Positions 8,237 through 16,374 are shown, numbered from the stretch's first letter. The stretch is DNA of 36,085 nucleotides from an uncultured Lachnospiraceae bacterium (GCA_910588215.1 CAJUQJ010000041.1:1-36085), one strand, 5' to 3'. Translations and numbers: made by a program. Notes: generated from the letters alone by a model not told the origin.

Positions 8237-9487
8237 TTACCGGAACTGCTTTGGTGTGGTTCCGGTGTATTTTTTAAAAACTTTTGAGAAATAACTCTGG
8301 TCTTCAAAACCGACAGCGACGGCGATATCAATGATGGAGAAGTCGGTGTTCTGCAGGAGAATCTTGCTTTCTTCAACGCGGACCTTGTTCAGATATTCTT
8401 TGAAGGATGATCCGGTGGCATTTTTAAAGACTGTAGAAAAGTAAGAGGGATGCAGGTGCACATGGTCAGAAACATCCTCCAGTGTCAATGACGTATTGAA
8501 ATTTTCTGAGATATAGATTATGGCCTTTTTGACTATGTCGTTATTTTTAAGCGGCAGATCATGGCAGAACATGCTTTCCGAAAAAGCTTCTACGACTTCC
8601 TGCAGCATATGACACATGCCGTCCAGTGTAGTGGTCTGTTGGAGATTTTTCAGGAACTGACTGTTAAGTGCCAGCATACTGTCAGCCGGAGCGCCGCCTT
8701 CAATAGCGGTTCTGGACAACAGGGAACAAAGCTCCAGAGCTCTAGGCTTGACTGCTTCTAGGCCGGTGCCTCTAGAGAACAGTACATAACCGAGCAGGTC
8801 ATTTAATATAGCATTTGCCCCTTGTGAGTCGCCGAGTTTTACTTTGCCGAGCAGTTCCCGTTCTTTGGCATATGGATAAGAAGAAAGGCGGAGATTTCCT
8901 TCCTTATATCGCTGGATAGACTCGTTGATACGGGACTGCTGGAGCAGCTTTTGTCTGTTCTTCTGTAGTTCTTTTTTGCTGTCTGCGATCAGGTTGGAGA
9001 ACAGGTAGAAAAGCAAGCGGCTGATATGGCTGACAGAAGAGGGCTGGACAACAGGGATCGTACTGAGTTCATCATACAGATCCAGTGCCTGATCTGTGGT
9101 AAAATGATATTTTCTTGTAAGGTTGGAGATTAGGATGGAATCGGGTAGATCCATCAAAAAGGGGCCAACCAGGATGGAGCCGAGAAAGGTCTGCTTACTG
9201 ATCAGAGGAAAGACAATGTGATTCAACTCGGCATGGCATTCGAAGATGTAAGGTTCGCCAATGGAGATTGCCTGTTTGCTGGCATCTACGTGAGCTTTTC
9301 CGCAGGTGTCAGAGGGCGGAAGGTGCTTTTGAAAGAGACGGCAGAATTGGTGCGTCCCACCCTCAGAGACAAGAGTTTCCCCCTGTTCATTGATGATCTG
9401 TATGGAGAGGTGGATGCAGGCATAGAAGGTCTCGGCCATGGATTGCAGCGTTTTATGAGGTACGATAGAATATAGCAAAGGCTTCAA
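8237..9487 (-). CDS. AraC-family regulator with N-terminal PocR sensor domain
   Basis: This is a transcriptional regulator with a PocR ligand-binding domain (about residues 10-165: conserved CRLFQ, a Cys at CGKAHVDA, FECHAELNHIVFPL and ILVGPFLM). A middle helical region follows, then two AraC-type helix-turn-helix motifs (about 315-416: SLTLEDVSDHVHLHPSYFS and DIAVAVGFEDQSYFSKVFKK). PocR domains are known from the propanediol/cobalamin regulator and are frequent next to corrinoid methyltransferase genes. Here the protein probably senses the methylated substrate and activates the divergent corrinoid operon (inference). The start is TTG at 9487: AGGAGG lies eight bases upstream and no ATG fits better. 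The length is 416 aa. Confidence 0.88.
   Translation of the reverse strand: MKPLLYSIVPHKTLQSMAETFYACIHLSIQIINEQGETLVSEGGTHQFCRLFQKHLPPSDTCGKAHVDASKQAISIGEPYIFECHAELNHIVFPLISKQTFLGSILVGPFLMDLPDSILISNLTRKYHFTTDQALDLYDELSTIPVVQPSSVSHISRLLFYLFSNLIADSKKELQKNRQKLLQQSRINESIQRYKEGNLRLSSYPYAKERELLGKVKLGDSQGANAILNDLLGYVLFSRGTGLEAVKPRALELCSLLSRTAIEGGAPADSMLALNSQFLKNLQQTTTLDGMCHMLQEVVEAFSESMFCHDLPLKNNDIVKKAIIYISENFNTSLTLEDVSDHVHLHPSYFSTVFKNATGSSFKEYLNKVRVEESKILLQNTDFSIIDIAVAVGFEDQSYFSKVFKKYTGTTPKQFR
8239..8275 (+). terminator. Intrinsic terminator embedded in the 3' end of the opposing gene
   Basis: ACCGGAAC (8239-8246) pairs with GTTCCGGT (8259-8266) around a 12-nt loop. GTATTTTTT follows. It ends plus-strand transcription of the methyltransferase while overlapping the last codons of the minus-strand regulator. 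Confidence 0.6.
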
Positions 9488-9514
9488 TGCGGATTCCTCC
9501 TGTTTAGAATGCGA

Positions 9515-9530
9515 AAAGCGTGCACGCTTT
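9515..9530. promoter_or_regulatory. Perfect 16-bp palindrome, candidate operator
   Basis: AAAGCGTGCACGCTTT is perfectly self-complementary. It lies 28 bp upstream of the regulator start codon in the divergent intergenic region. It could be a protein-binding site or an RNA hairpin in the regulator leader. AraC-type proteins more often bind direct repeats, so the binding protein is uncertain. Confidence 0.45.
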
Positions 9531-9593
9531 CAATGAGTGTTTACGTGGCCATAGGCGGTATGATGAGAATGACTGGTATGGAACTTTAACAGT

Positions 9594-9622
9594 ATGATAG
9601 CTTACTCACATGCAAGAATCAA
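9594..9622 (-). promoter_or_regulatory. Sigma-A-like promoter of the PocR/AraC regulator
   Basis: On the minus strand TTGATT (9622-9617) and TATCAT (9599-9594) are separated by 17 bp. Transcription would start near 9587 and give a roughly 100-nt leader holding the 9515-9530 palindrome. The rest of this intergenic region, 9623-9737, is very A/T-rich. It must hold the plus-strand promoter of the corrinoid operon, but no convincing hexamers were found there, which fits an activator-dependent promoter. Confidence 0.5.
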
Positions 9623-9737
9623 TGAGAAATAGTAAAAATATTATATATATCTAAAAAAATTACCTAAATTAGTGAAGAAAGTAAATTACAATATACCATA
9701 ACAGCAGCATGACAGATAAAAACAGGAGGAAAAGACC

Positions 9738-10409
9738 ATGGCGCTTATTCAGGAAATTTCGGAATTACTTCAGAAAGGAAAAGCAAAAAATGTAAAACAG
9801 CTCGTACAGCAGGCGCTGGATGAGAACATGGATCCCAGGGAGATTCTGAATGATGGCCTTCTGAGCGGTATGATGACGATCGGTGCAAAATTCAAGAACA
9901 ACGAGGTGTTTGTGCCGGAAGTACTGCTCGCAGCAAGAGCGATGAATGCTGGCCTGACGGTGCTGGAGCCCAAGCTGATCGAAATAGGGAATGAGCCGGC
10001 AGGGAAAGCGGTGATCGGGACCGTACAGGGCGATCTGCATGATATCGGCAAGAATCTCGTGAGCATGATGTTAAGGGGAGCAGGTTTTGAGATCCATGAC
10101 CTGGGTGTGGACGTGGAACCGGATGTATTTATTGACAAGGCGGAAGAAATCGGGGCGGATGTCATCTGTATGTCGGCGCTGCTTACGACCACAATGCCCA
10201 AGATGCAGGAGTGTATCGACCGGATGAAACAGAGAGGCGTAAGAGACAAATATATCGTTATGATTGGCGGTGCACCGGTGAACGAGAGTTTTGCGCAGCA
10301 GATCGGGGCAGACTATTATACGGCGGATGCGGCATCCGCAGCTGAGGTTGCTAAAGCCGCAGTACAGAAGAAGAGCGTAAAAGACATTATAAGGGCTACA
10401 GGGGTATAG
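9738..10409 (+). CDS. Corrinoid methyl-carrier protein, MtaC/MttC-like
   Basis: This is a small cobamide-binding protein that carries the methyl group between methyltransferases. An N-terminal helical cap (about residues 1-90) resembles the methionine-synthase B12 cap. It is followed by a Rossmann-like B12 domain with the base-off/His-on motif D99-x-H101-x-x-G in GDLHDIGKN. The conserved serine segment MSALLTTTMPKM and the MIGGAPV loop follow. The length of 223 aa is standard. The start ATG 9738 follows AGGAGG. It is the first gene of the operon running to the activase two bases further on. The partner methyl donor enzyme is one of the UROD proteins at 7172 or 12796. Confidence 0.92.
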   Translation: MALIQEISELLQKGKAKNVKQLVQQALDENMDPREILNDGLLSGMMTIGAKFKNNEVFVPEVLLAARAMNAGLTVLEPKLIEIGNEPAGKAVIGTVQGDLHDIGKNLVSMMLRGAGFEIHDLGVDVEPDVFIDKAEEIGADVICMSALLTTTMPKMQECIDRMKQRGVRDKYIVMIGGAPVNESFAQQIGADYYTADAASAAEVAKAAVQKKSVKDIIRATGV

Positions 10410-10411
10410 CG

Positions 10412-12571
10412 GTGAAACTAACAGAGTTTGACATTCAGATTTCGAAAGAAAATGTATGCAGGCTGATTCAGGCTGATCCGGACAGCAACGTATATCAGGA
10501 GATCATGGCGGCGCTTCAGGAGATGCTTCCGACCGCTTATGAGAAGCTGAAACCAACGGCACTTCTGGAATTTGGGGATTTCGAAACCTATGCCGGTATG
10601 ATCGAAGAAGAGGGGATTGAAGAAGCCCTCTATGGGATCACTACAGTGGGGGAAGAGATTGGCAGCTGGTCCACGCAGCTGTTCCGGGAAGGAAATTATC
10701 TGGGCGGTATGCTGGCGGACGCTATAGCGGACGACTGTCTTTTTCAGATGGACGAAGCCATAAGCGAGGCCGTGATCGGGATGTGCAGGAAAAGGCAAAG
10801 AGGGATCGTCCGCAGGCTGGAAGCGCCAGTGGACATTCCCATGAGCATCCAGAAGAAGGCATATGATATAACCGACGCAGGCCGGCAAGCCGGCATTGAG
10901 ATCAAGGAAAGCTATATGTACAGTCCCGTAAAGACGGTCTGTCAGGTTTACATTCTAGACAAAGACGTAACCAGATACCATGCGGAGCATGACTGCGGCA
11001 GATGTGAGAATGCTACCTGCAAAATGAGAAATATCGCTGCGGTCACGATTACGGTAAAGAGTGGAAAAGTGGAGCAAAAGATACGTGGCAGAAAAAAGGA
11101 TACGCTGCTGGAATCACTGCGTGCAAACAATCTGTTTCTTCCCGCGGTGTGCGCGGGAAGAGGCGTATGCGGAAAGTGCCGTGTTCGTGTATTGGAGGGA
11201 GAAGTGCCGGCGACGGAGACAGACCTGCGCTTTTTCTCACAGCAGGAGATAGAGGCGGGTCATCGTCTTGCCTGCCGGTCATATCCGGAAAGCGACTGTA
11301 CCATCCTGACACAGGACGGTGAAGCGGAAGGATTCTATGTGGAGGCACCTGAGAAGGGTGCGGAATCTGTGCCGCCGGATACAGACGGGGTCTACGGAAT
11401 CGCAGCGGACATCGGAACGACGACGGTTGCCATGCAGCTTGTGGAACTGCAGACAGGAAAAACGGCGGATGTCTATACAGCAGTCAACCGGCAAAGGACA
11501 TACGGTGCGGATGTGATCAGCCGGATAGAGGCATCCTGCAAAGGCAGGAAAGAGGCGCTGACGGGTATGATCCGGGAAATTCTGCAGGAAGGTATCGAGG
11601 CTCTGAGTGCAAATGGAACCATCCGGATAAGGCAGATGGTGATCGGCGGCAATACGACCATGATCCATTTGCTGATGGGATATTCCTGTGAAACATTGGG
11701 CGTCTATCCTTATTTGCCGGTCAATATCAAAGCGATCCATACGACGGACAAAGAACTGTTCGGCAAACAGGAGAAGAGTTTTGATGTGACAGTCTGCCCG
11801 GGCATCTCCACCTTTGTGGGAGGAGATATTGTTGCCGGGCTCTACGCTTTGGATTTCCAGAAGCGGGAGAAGGTCTGCGTCCTGATCGATCTCGGGACGA
11901 ACGGAGAACTTGCGATCGGGAACAGGGATTGGATCCTGACAACTTCCATGGCGGCGGGTCCTGCCTTTGAAGGCGGCAACATTCTATGCGGTATGGGAAG
12001 CGTGCCGGGTGCGATCTGTAAGGTGGAGATCAGAGAAGGAAAGGCGAAGATCCGGACGATCGGCGACGCGGAGGCGAGGGGAATCTGCGGCACAGGAGTC
12101 ATTGACTGTGTCTATGAACTGGTCGGGGAAGGCATTGTGGATGAGACGGGCTTGATGGAGGAACCTTATTTTGAGACGGGATTTCCTCTGTCGGAGGATG
12201 GGAAGATTCGTTTCTGCCAGAAAGATGTGAGAGAGATCCAGTTGGCAAAGTCGGCGGTGCGGGCAGGGCTGGAGACATTGATCCTGCGGTATGGGATAAG
12301 CTGGGAGGAAATCGATAAGGTCTATGTGGCCGGCGGATTCGGGCATAAGACGGATATTCATAAAGCAGTGGGAATTGGGCTGTTCCCCGCATTCTGCGAA
12401 GAAAAAGTGGAAGCCGTGGGAAATACCTGCCTGCAGGGAACGGCAAAGTATCTGACTCAAAAAGATGCATCGGAAGCCGTCGAAAGGCTGGTGGAAGTCT
12501 CGGAAGAGATTGGTCTTTCAGGTGATAAGAATTTCCAAAAATTCTATATGGAAAATATGTATTTTCTTTGA
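10412..12571 (+). CDS. Corrinoid reductive activase (RACE) with an extra N-terminal domain
   Basis: The protein restores oxidised Co(II) corrinoid protein to Co(I). Domains in order: an N-terminal region of about 210 residues resembling the B12-dependent methionine synthase activation domain; a [2Fe-2S] ferredoxin domain with C247-x5-C253-x2-C256 and C288; then a large ASKHA-type ATPase domain (DUF4445) from about residue 328, starting at GIAADIGTTTVAMQL and including VIGGNTTM, DLGTNGE and VAGGFG. A further cysteine group, C195-x2-C198-x4-C203, precedes the ferredoxin domain and could hold another cluster. At 719 aa it is longer than a typical RACE. The GTG start lies two bases after the corrinoid-protein stop, so the two are cotranslated. 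Confidence 0.88.
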   Translation: MKLTEFDIQISKENVCRLIQADPDSNVYQEIMAALQEMLPTAYEKLKPTALLEFGDFETYAGMIEEEGIEEALYGITTVGEEIGSWSTQLFREGNYLGGMLADAIADDCLFQMDEAISEAVIGMCRKRQRGIVRRLEAPVDIPMSIQKKAYDITDAGRQAGIEIKESYMYSPVKTVCQVYILDKDVTRYHAEHDCGRCENATCKMRNIAAVTITVKSGKVEQKIRGRKKDTLLESLRANNLFLPAVCAGRGVCGKCRVRVLEGEVPATETDLRFFSQQEIEAGHRLACRSYPESDCTILTQDGEAEGFYVEAPEKGAESVPPDTDGVYGIAADIGTTTVAMQLVELQTGKTADVYTAVNRQRTYGADVISRIEASCKGRKEALTGMIREILQEGIEALSANGTIRIRQMVIGGNTTMIHLLMGYSCETLGVYPYLPVNIKAIHTTDKELFGKQEKSFDVTVCPGISTFVGGDIVAGLYALDFQKREKVCVLIDLGTNGELAIGNRDWILTTSMAAGPAFEGGNILCGMGSVPGAICKVEIREGKAKIRTIGDAEARGICGTGVIDCVYELVGEGIVDETGLMEEPYFETGFPLSEDGKIRFCQKDVREIQLAKSAVRAGLETLILRYGISWEEIDKVYVAGGFGHKTDIHKAVGIGLFPAFCEEKVEAVGNTCLQGTAKYLTQKDASEAVERLVEVSEEIGLSGDKNFQKFYMENMYFL

Positions 12572-12583
12572 CCTTCTGCCCGA

Positions 12584-12698
12584 CGGCAGGCAGAGCATGA
12601 TGGAAGTTTACTATGAAAGTCTCTGACTTTCACAGCATGGATGGCCATGCGGCCCGCTAAGCGGCAGGCTGCGCATGATGGGGGTTTACTATGGAAGT
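12584..12698 (+). repeat. Two 37-bp direct repeats with a 78-bp period in the leader
   Basis: 12584-12620 and 12662-12698 match at 32 of 37 positions. Each copy contains GCATGATGG, then a purine run and TTTACTATG. Each therefore carries a weak Shine-Dalgarno and an ATG. The space between them holds GC-rich short inverted repeats such as CCGCT/AGCGG. The repeats sit between the activase and the second methyltransferase. Confidence 0.7.
12613..12660 (+). CDS. Possible 15-codon leader ORF
   Basis: ATG 12613 opens a 15-residue frame ending at TAA 12660. It is preceded by GGAAG seven bases upstream inside the first 37-bp repeat. The peptide has no recognisable motif. It may be a regulatory upstream ORF or an accident of the repeat. 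Confidence 0.25.
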   Translation: MKVSDFHSMDGHAAR

Positions 12699-12750
12699 GA
12701 AGAGATATACAGGTGATCCGGAGAGGGAATCAGCCTTTCACGGAATCTGA
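12691..12750 (+). CDS. Possible 19-codon leader ORF
   Basis: ATG 12691 in the second 37-bp repeat is preceded by GGGGG at a normal spacing and opens a 19-residue frame (MEVKRYTGDPERESAFHGI) ending at TGA 12750. No function can be assigned. The frame ends 45 nt before the methyltransferase start. Confidence 0.28.
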   Translation: MEVKRYTGDPERESAFHGI

Positions 12751-12775
12751 AACACGCAGGTTTTTACAAAAAATT

Positions 12776-12795
12776 GCTTCGGCATGGAGGTAAAT
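12776..12795 (+). promoter_or_regulatory. SD-leader block before the second methyltransferase
   Basis: GCTTCGGCATGGAGGTAAAT precedes ATG 12796. It is a short form of the recurrent leader end. GGAGG is the ribosome binding site. The upstream in-frame ATG at 12784 lies just before this GGAGG, so it is not the start. Confidence 0.7.
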
Positions 12796-13794
12796 ATGAC
12801 ACCGTTTGAACGTCTGAAATTCAAAATGGAGGGAAAAGAGGTCGATAAAATTCCCAATTTAAATATCGCCATGGCATTGGTGGCGAAAGAAGCAGGAACA
12901 GACTACAGTACATATGCACAGGATTACAGAAAGTTGGTAGATGGAAATTTATTTTGTGTGGAAAAATATGGATTTGATGTGGTAAGTGCTATCTCAGATC
13001 CGGTGAGGGAGGCGGCAGCCTTCGGCAGTGAAATTGTTTTTCCTGAAAACGGCGTGCCATACTGTGCAGAGCCGCTTTTGAAAGACGGATATGAAATTGA
13101 AAAATTAAAAATTGTAAGTCCGTATGATAACGAAAGAACCCTTGACAGAATTAAAGCGATAGAAGAATTCAGAAAACGCGTAGGCGGAGAAATTCCTATT
13201 ATAGGATGGGTAGAAGGGGTATTGGCAGAATGCGCTGATTTAAGAGGCGTAAGCAGTCTTATGATGGACCTGGCGGAAGAGGAAGATCTTAATGAGGTCA
13301 TGGAAATCATTTTTCGTCAGCAATGCAGATTCATTGACGCACAGGTAAAGGCCGGTGCAGATATCATAGGGGTAGGTAATGCGGTAGCATCTCTGATAGG
13401 ACCATCGATGTATGAAGAGTTCGCATTCCGATATGACAAAGCGACAATTCAATACATTCATGAATTGGGGGCAAAAGCCAAATTGCATATCTGTGGAAAT
13501 ATTACGCCCTTGCTTCCGCAGCTGAAAATGCTGGAGGTTGATATTCTGGATTTTGATTGGATGGTAGATTGTCAGAAAATCAGGGAAATAACGGAAGGAA
13601 GCAATATCTGCTTTTGCGGAAATATAGATCCGGTGGCTGTGATGCTGGAAGGTACGGCAAGTGAGGTAGAAGCGAAAACTGTCAAATGTATTATGGAAGG
13701 TGGAGAACAATATATTGCTGCATGTGGCTGTGAAGTACCGGCGGATACTCCCAGAGACAATCTTATTGCAATGAACAAAGTGTTGTATCGATAG
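12796..13794 (+). CDS. UROD-fold corrinoid methyltransferase, second copy
   Basis: This is a second member of the MtaA/MtvB branch of the uroporphyrinogen-decarboxylase superfamily. The likely zinc ligands are H231-x-C233 in KLHICGN and C310 (with C312 nearby) in AACGCEVPAD. The 332-aa length is normal. It starts at ATG 12796 after GGAGG. The coding sequence is visibly A/T-richer than the corrinoid protein and activase genes just upstream (many AAA, GAA, ATT and TTA codons), which suggests a separate origin. It is followed 34 nt later by a glycoside-hydrolase-like gene with its own AGGAGG, so the two probably act together. I infer a substrate-specific methyltransferase I feeding the upstream corrinoid protein; a methyltransferase II role remains possible. 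Confidence 0.82.
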   Translation: MTPFERLKFKMEGKEVDKIPNLNIAMALVAKEAGTDYSTYAQDYRKLVDGNLFCVEKYGFDVVSAISDPVREAAAFGSEIVFPENGVPYCAEPLLKDGYEIEKLKIVSPYDNERTLDRIKAIEEFRKRVGGEIPIIGWVEGVLAECADLRGVSSLMMDLAEEEDLNEVMEIIFRQQCRFIDAQVKAGADIIGVGNAVASLIGPSMYEEFAFRYDKATIQYIHELGAKAKLHICGNITPLLPQLKMLEVDILDFDWMVDCQKIREITEGSNICFCGNIDPVAVMLEGTASEVEAKTVKCIMEGGEQYIAACGCEVPADTPRDNLIAMNKVLYR

Positions 13795-13828
13795 CAGATT
13801 TTGAAAATGATGAAATAAGGAGGAATAA

Positions 13829-15745
13829 ATGGTAATACACAGTAGTGGTGAAAATGCAATACACATTTGTTTTGATGAGAAAACATTGACGTTTTCTTTC
13901 AAAAAGGATGATGGGAAGGAATGGAACTGGGATAAAAGCTATGTTCCATATATGGAATGTGAAGATGGAAAGGTTCTTTTTGGCGATGCGGCAGGAATCA
14001 GTCACCAGCCGTTTCACACCGGAGTCGGAGAGGGAATTTTAAGTACTTATTGTGGGTTTGAAAAAGAGGGAAAGATTGTGCCGTACAAATTTCAGACGCT
14101 TGTCTGGGTGGAAAATGCCACAAGAGAGGTGTACTGCGAATGGATTCCTCTTCAGGAAGAGGGGCTTGAGGTAAAGAAGGTATTCTGGCCTGGTCCCATG
14201 GAATTCAGTGAAAAAAGAGAGGACTGGTACACACTTCTGACTCATCAGCAGGGAATGCTGCTTCCAAATACCTGGGAGGTGGAGCTGGAAGCGCCTTCTT
14301 TTGAGGGATTCTTTGGAACAGCAGGGGCTTATATGCCGTGGTTTGCACAGGTGAGAGAACGGGAAGGATACTTGGCGGTATGTGTGACGCCTTGGAATGC
14401 AGGATATCAGACAAAACATCCGGCCGGAGGTCCTTATACACAAGTTTCCATTCGTTTTGAGCCAAGCCTTGGAAAGATGGACTACCGCCGGGTTGTGAAG
14501 TATACTTTTTTAGAGGATTGTGATTATAATGATATCTGTAAGGCATACAGAAATTATGTGGATGAACAGGGAAGACTTCGGACTTTGGAAGAAAAAGCAG
14601 TTAGAAACCCATCGGTCAATGATCTGATCGGCTGTGCTTTCCTGCACAAAGGAATCAAGACCTTTGTACAGCCAAATTCGGATTTCTATGATGCAGAGAA
14701 CCCGGAGAAAAACAATCATCTGACGACCTTTGCCCGGAGGGAGCAGGAAATCAGGCAGCTGCATGAGATGGGAGTGGAGAAACTATATCTGCACCTGGAC
14801 GGATGGGCAGAACCGGGGTATGACAACTGTCATCCGGATTACGGCCCGGCCTGCGAGGCGGCCGGCGGCTGGGAAGGTATGAAATCTCTGGCGGATGCCA
14901 TACACGAATGTGGTTACTTATTTGGTATTCATGACCAGTACAGGGACTATTATCTGACAGCGCAAAGCTTTGATGAAAACTTTGCATGCCGCCTGCCGGA
15001 TGGAACCATTCTGCAGCACCAGAGATGGGCAGGTGGTCCTCAATCCTATCTTTGTGCAACACAGGCGCCGTATTATGTAAAGAGAAATTTTGAAGAACTT
15101 GCAAAACACGGAATTGAACTGGATTGTGCATACTTGGATGTATTTACCTGTAATGAGGGAGATGAGTGCGACAATCCTATGCACCGTATGACAAGAAGAG
15201 ATTGCTACGCTTACCGTGCACGCTGTTTTGAATATCTTCTGAAAAACGGCATTTTGCCAAGTTCAGAAGAAGTAAACGACTGGGCTGTGGAGAGTCAGGT
15301 ATTCTGCCATTATGCACCGTATGATTTTATGATGCGCGTGCCGGGAAGCCCGAAACAAGCCATACCGGTGCCGCTTTACAATCTTGTATATCACGACTGT
15401 GTCATTCAGCCGTGGATGATGGAGAAGGTAAGCGAAGAGGAAGATTATATGCTCTATGCACTGTTAAATGGCGGAGCTCCTTATCTTGTAAGGGATGCGG
15501 CTTATCCGAATATTGATGGGGCATTTGACAGTGCCGTGGAAATGAAATTAGAGGAAGATATCCACAGGGCAAAAGTAGTATCTGATTTTCATGAAAAGGT
15601 CGGAAAACGTGAGATGGTACGCCATGAATTTGTAAATGGCAATCCACAGATACAGAAAACAACTTTTGCAGGGGGAATTTCTGTGCAGGTGGATTTTGAG
15701 AAGCAGAGGTATGAGATCCTTCAGGGTCAGCCGGGAAGACATTGA
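13829..15745 (+). CDS. Glycoside-hydrolase-like TIM-barrel protein (DUF5696/GH101-like), unassigned
   Basis: This is a 638-aa protein without a signal peptide, so cytoplasmic. The N-terminal third looks like beta-sandwich, and the middle and C-terminal parts look like a retaining glycosidase barrel. Strand-end acidic residues are seen at AYLDVF (Asp437, candidate nucleophile) and SSEEVND (Glu480/481, candidate acid/base). Other barrel-like strands are KLYLHLDGWAEPGYDN and YLFGIHDQYRDYY. The closest recollection is the DUF5696 / endo-alpha-GalNAcase-like barrel group, but I cannot place it in a CAZy family. The start ATG 13829 follows AAGGAGG. Coupling to a corrinoid methyltransferase suggests the substrate is a methylated glycoside or a glycoside of a methoxylated aglycone (inference). 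The assignment as a glycosidase is moderate. Confidence 0.6.
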   Translation: MVIHSSGENAIHICFDEKTLTFSFKKDDGKEWNWDKSYVPYMECEDGKVLFGDAAGISHQPFHTGVGEGILSTYCGFEKEGKIVPYKFQTLVWVENATREVYCEWIPLQEEGLEVKKVFWPGPMEFSEKREDWYTLLTHQQGMLLPNTWEVELEAPSFEGFFGTAGAYMPWFAQVREREGYLAVCVTPWNAGYQTKHPAGGPYTQVSIRFEPSLGKMDYRRVVKYTFLEDCDYNDICKAYRNYVDEQGRLRTLEEKAVRNPSVNDLIGCAFLHKGIKTFVQPNSDFYDAENPEKNNHLTTFARREQEIRQLHEMGVEKLYLHLDGWAEPGYDNCHPDYGPACEAAGGWEGMKSLADAIHECGYLFGIHDQYRDYYLTAQSFDENFACRLPDGTILQHQRWAGGPQSYLCATQAPYYVKRNFEELAKHGIELDCAYLDVFTCNEGDECDNPMHRMTRRDCYAYRARCFEYLLKNGILPSSEEVNDWAVESQVFCHYAPYDFMMRVPGSPKQAIPVPLYNLVYHDCVIQPWMMEKVSEEEDYMLYALLNGGAPYLVRDAAYPNIDGAFDSAVEMKLEEDIHRAKVVSDFHEKVGKREMVRHEFVNGNPQIQKTTFAGGISVQVDFEKQRYEILQGQPGRH

Positions 15746-15783
15746 AAGTGCCTGTGTGACGTGCGTTGACAAAAAAGAGATGA

Positions 15784-15805
15784 TACCCTCAGTTCACTGA
15801 GGGTA
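15784..15805. terminator. Hairpin after the methyl-transfer locus
   Basis: TACCCTCAGT (15784-15793) and ACTGAGGGTA (15796-15805) form a perfect inverted repeat; in RNA this is 9 bp with a UUCA loop. No T-run follows on the plus strand. On the minus strand the hairpin is followed by TCATCTCTTTTTTG. Its position 39 nt after the stop codon suggests a 3'-end structure. Confidence 0.45.
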
Positions 15806-15846
15806 ACCGGGAAAGAGACTGTAAAAGAGATTTCAGGGGGACGACT

Positions 15847-16374
15847 ATGAGCCAATGTATCAGAGAATTGACATTGAACTTAGGAGACCGCGCGGGAGAA
15901 GGAAGCGTCTATAAAAGGGTTGCCGCCCGAGGTATCATCAGACGTGGCGACAAATATCTGGCGATCTACAGTAAATACGGCGATTACAAATTCCCGGGCG
16001 GCGGCAGAGAGACCGGGGAAGAGCTGGAAGATACCCTGCTGCGGGAAGTGCAGGAAGAAACCGGCTGCAAGGTCATTCCGGAAAGCATCGGGGATTACCT
16101 GCTTGTACATGAGAGGCGAGAAGGCGATCCGGAAGATTGGCTGGAGATGGATTCCTGGTATTATTTCTGTGATATTGAAGAAACGGTATATGAGCGCGGT
16201 CTGGATGATTATGAGAAAGAGTATGGCTATCAGGTTGTGTGGATGACTTTGGAGGAGATGATCCGGAAGAATGAGGCGGGAGACAGGGAGAAGACGCCGT
16301 GGATCGTGCGGGAGGCGATGGTCATGCGGGAGCTGGCCGGGCTGGAGGGTATAACCTGTAGATCCGCAGAATGA
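15847..16374 (+). CDS. Nudix hydrolase
   Basis: This 175-aa Nudix protein has a complete box: GGGRETGEE, then LLREVQEETGCKV, at about residues 57-79. The metal-binding glutamates and the glycine are intact. FPGGG before the box is typical. The C-terminal region (WMTLEEMIRKNEAG) resembles the Nudix closing helix. The substrate is unknown; candidates are nucleotides or nucleotide sugars. The start ATG 15847 follows CAGGGGG. It probably forms a unit with the downstream acetyltransferase (69 nt gap). Confidence 0.85.
   Translation: MSQCIRELTLNLGDRAGEGSVYKRVAARGIIRRGDKYLAIYSKYGDYKFPGGGRETGEELEDTLLREVQEETGCKVIPESIGDYLLVHERREGDPEDWLEMDSWYYFCDIEETVYERGLDDYEKEYGYQVVWMTLEEMIRKNEAGDREKTPWIVREAMVMRELAGLEGITCRSAE

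Noticed and set aside
9623..9737. Cobalamin riboswitch before the corrinoid operon
   Set aside because: The stretch is short and A/T-rich, with no conserved B12-box-like sequence or long-range stems.
7172..13794. UROD-fold proteins as heme-biosynthesis uroporphyrinogen decarboxylases
   Set aside because: Both carry the H-x-C and downstream Cys zinc ligands and sit with corrinoid protein and RACE genes, which fits the methyltransferase branch.
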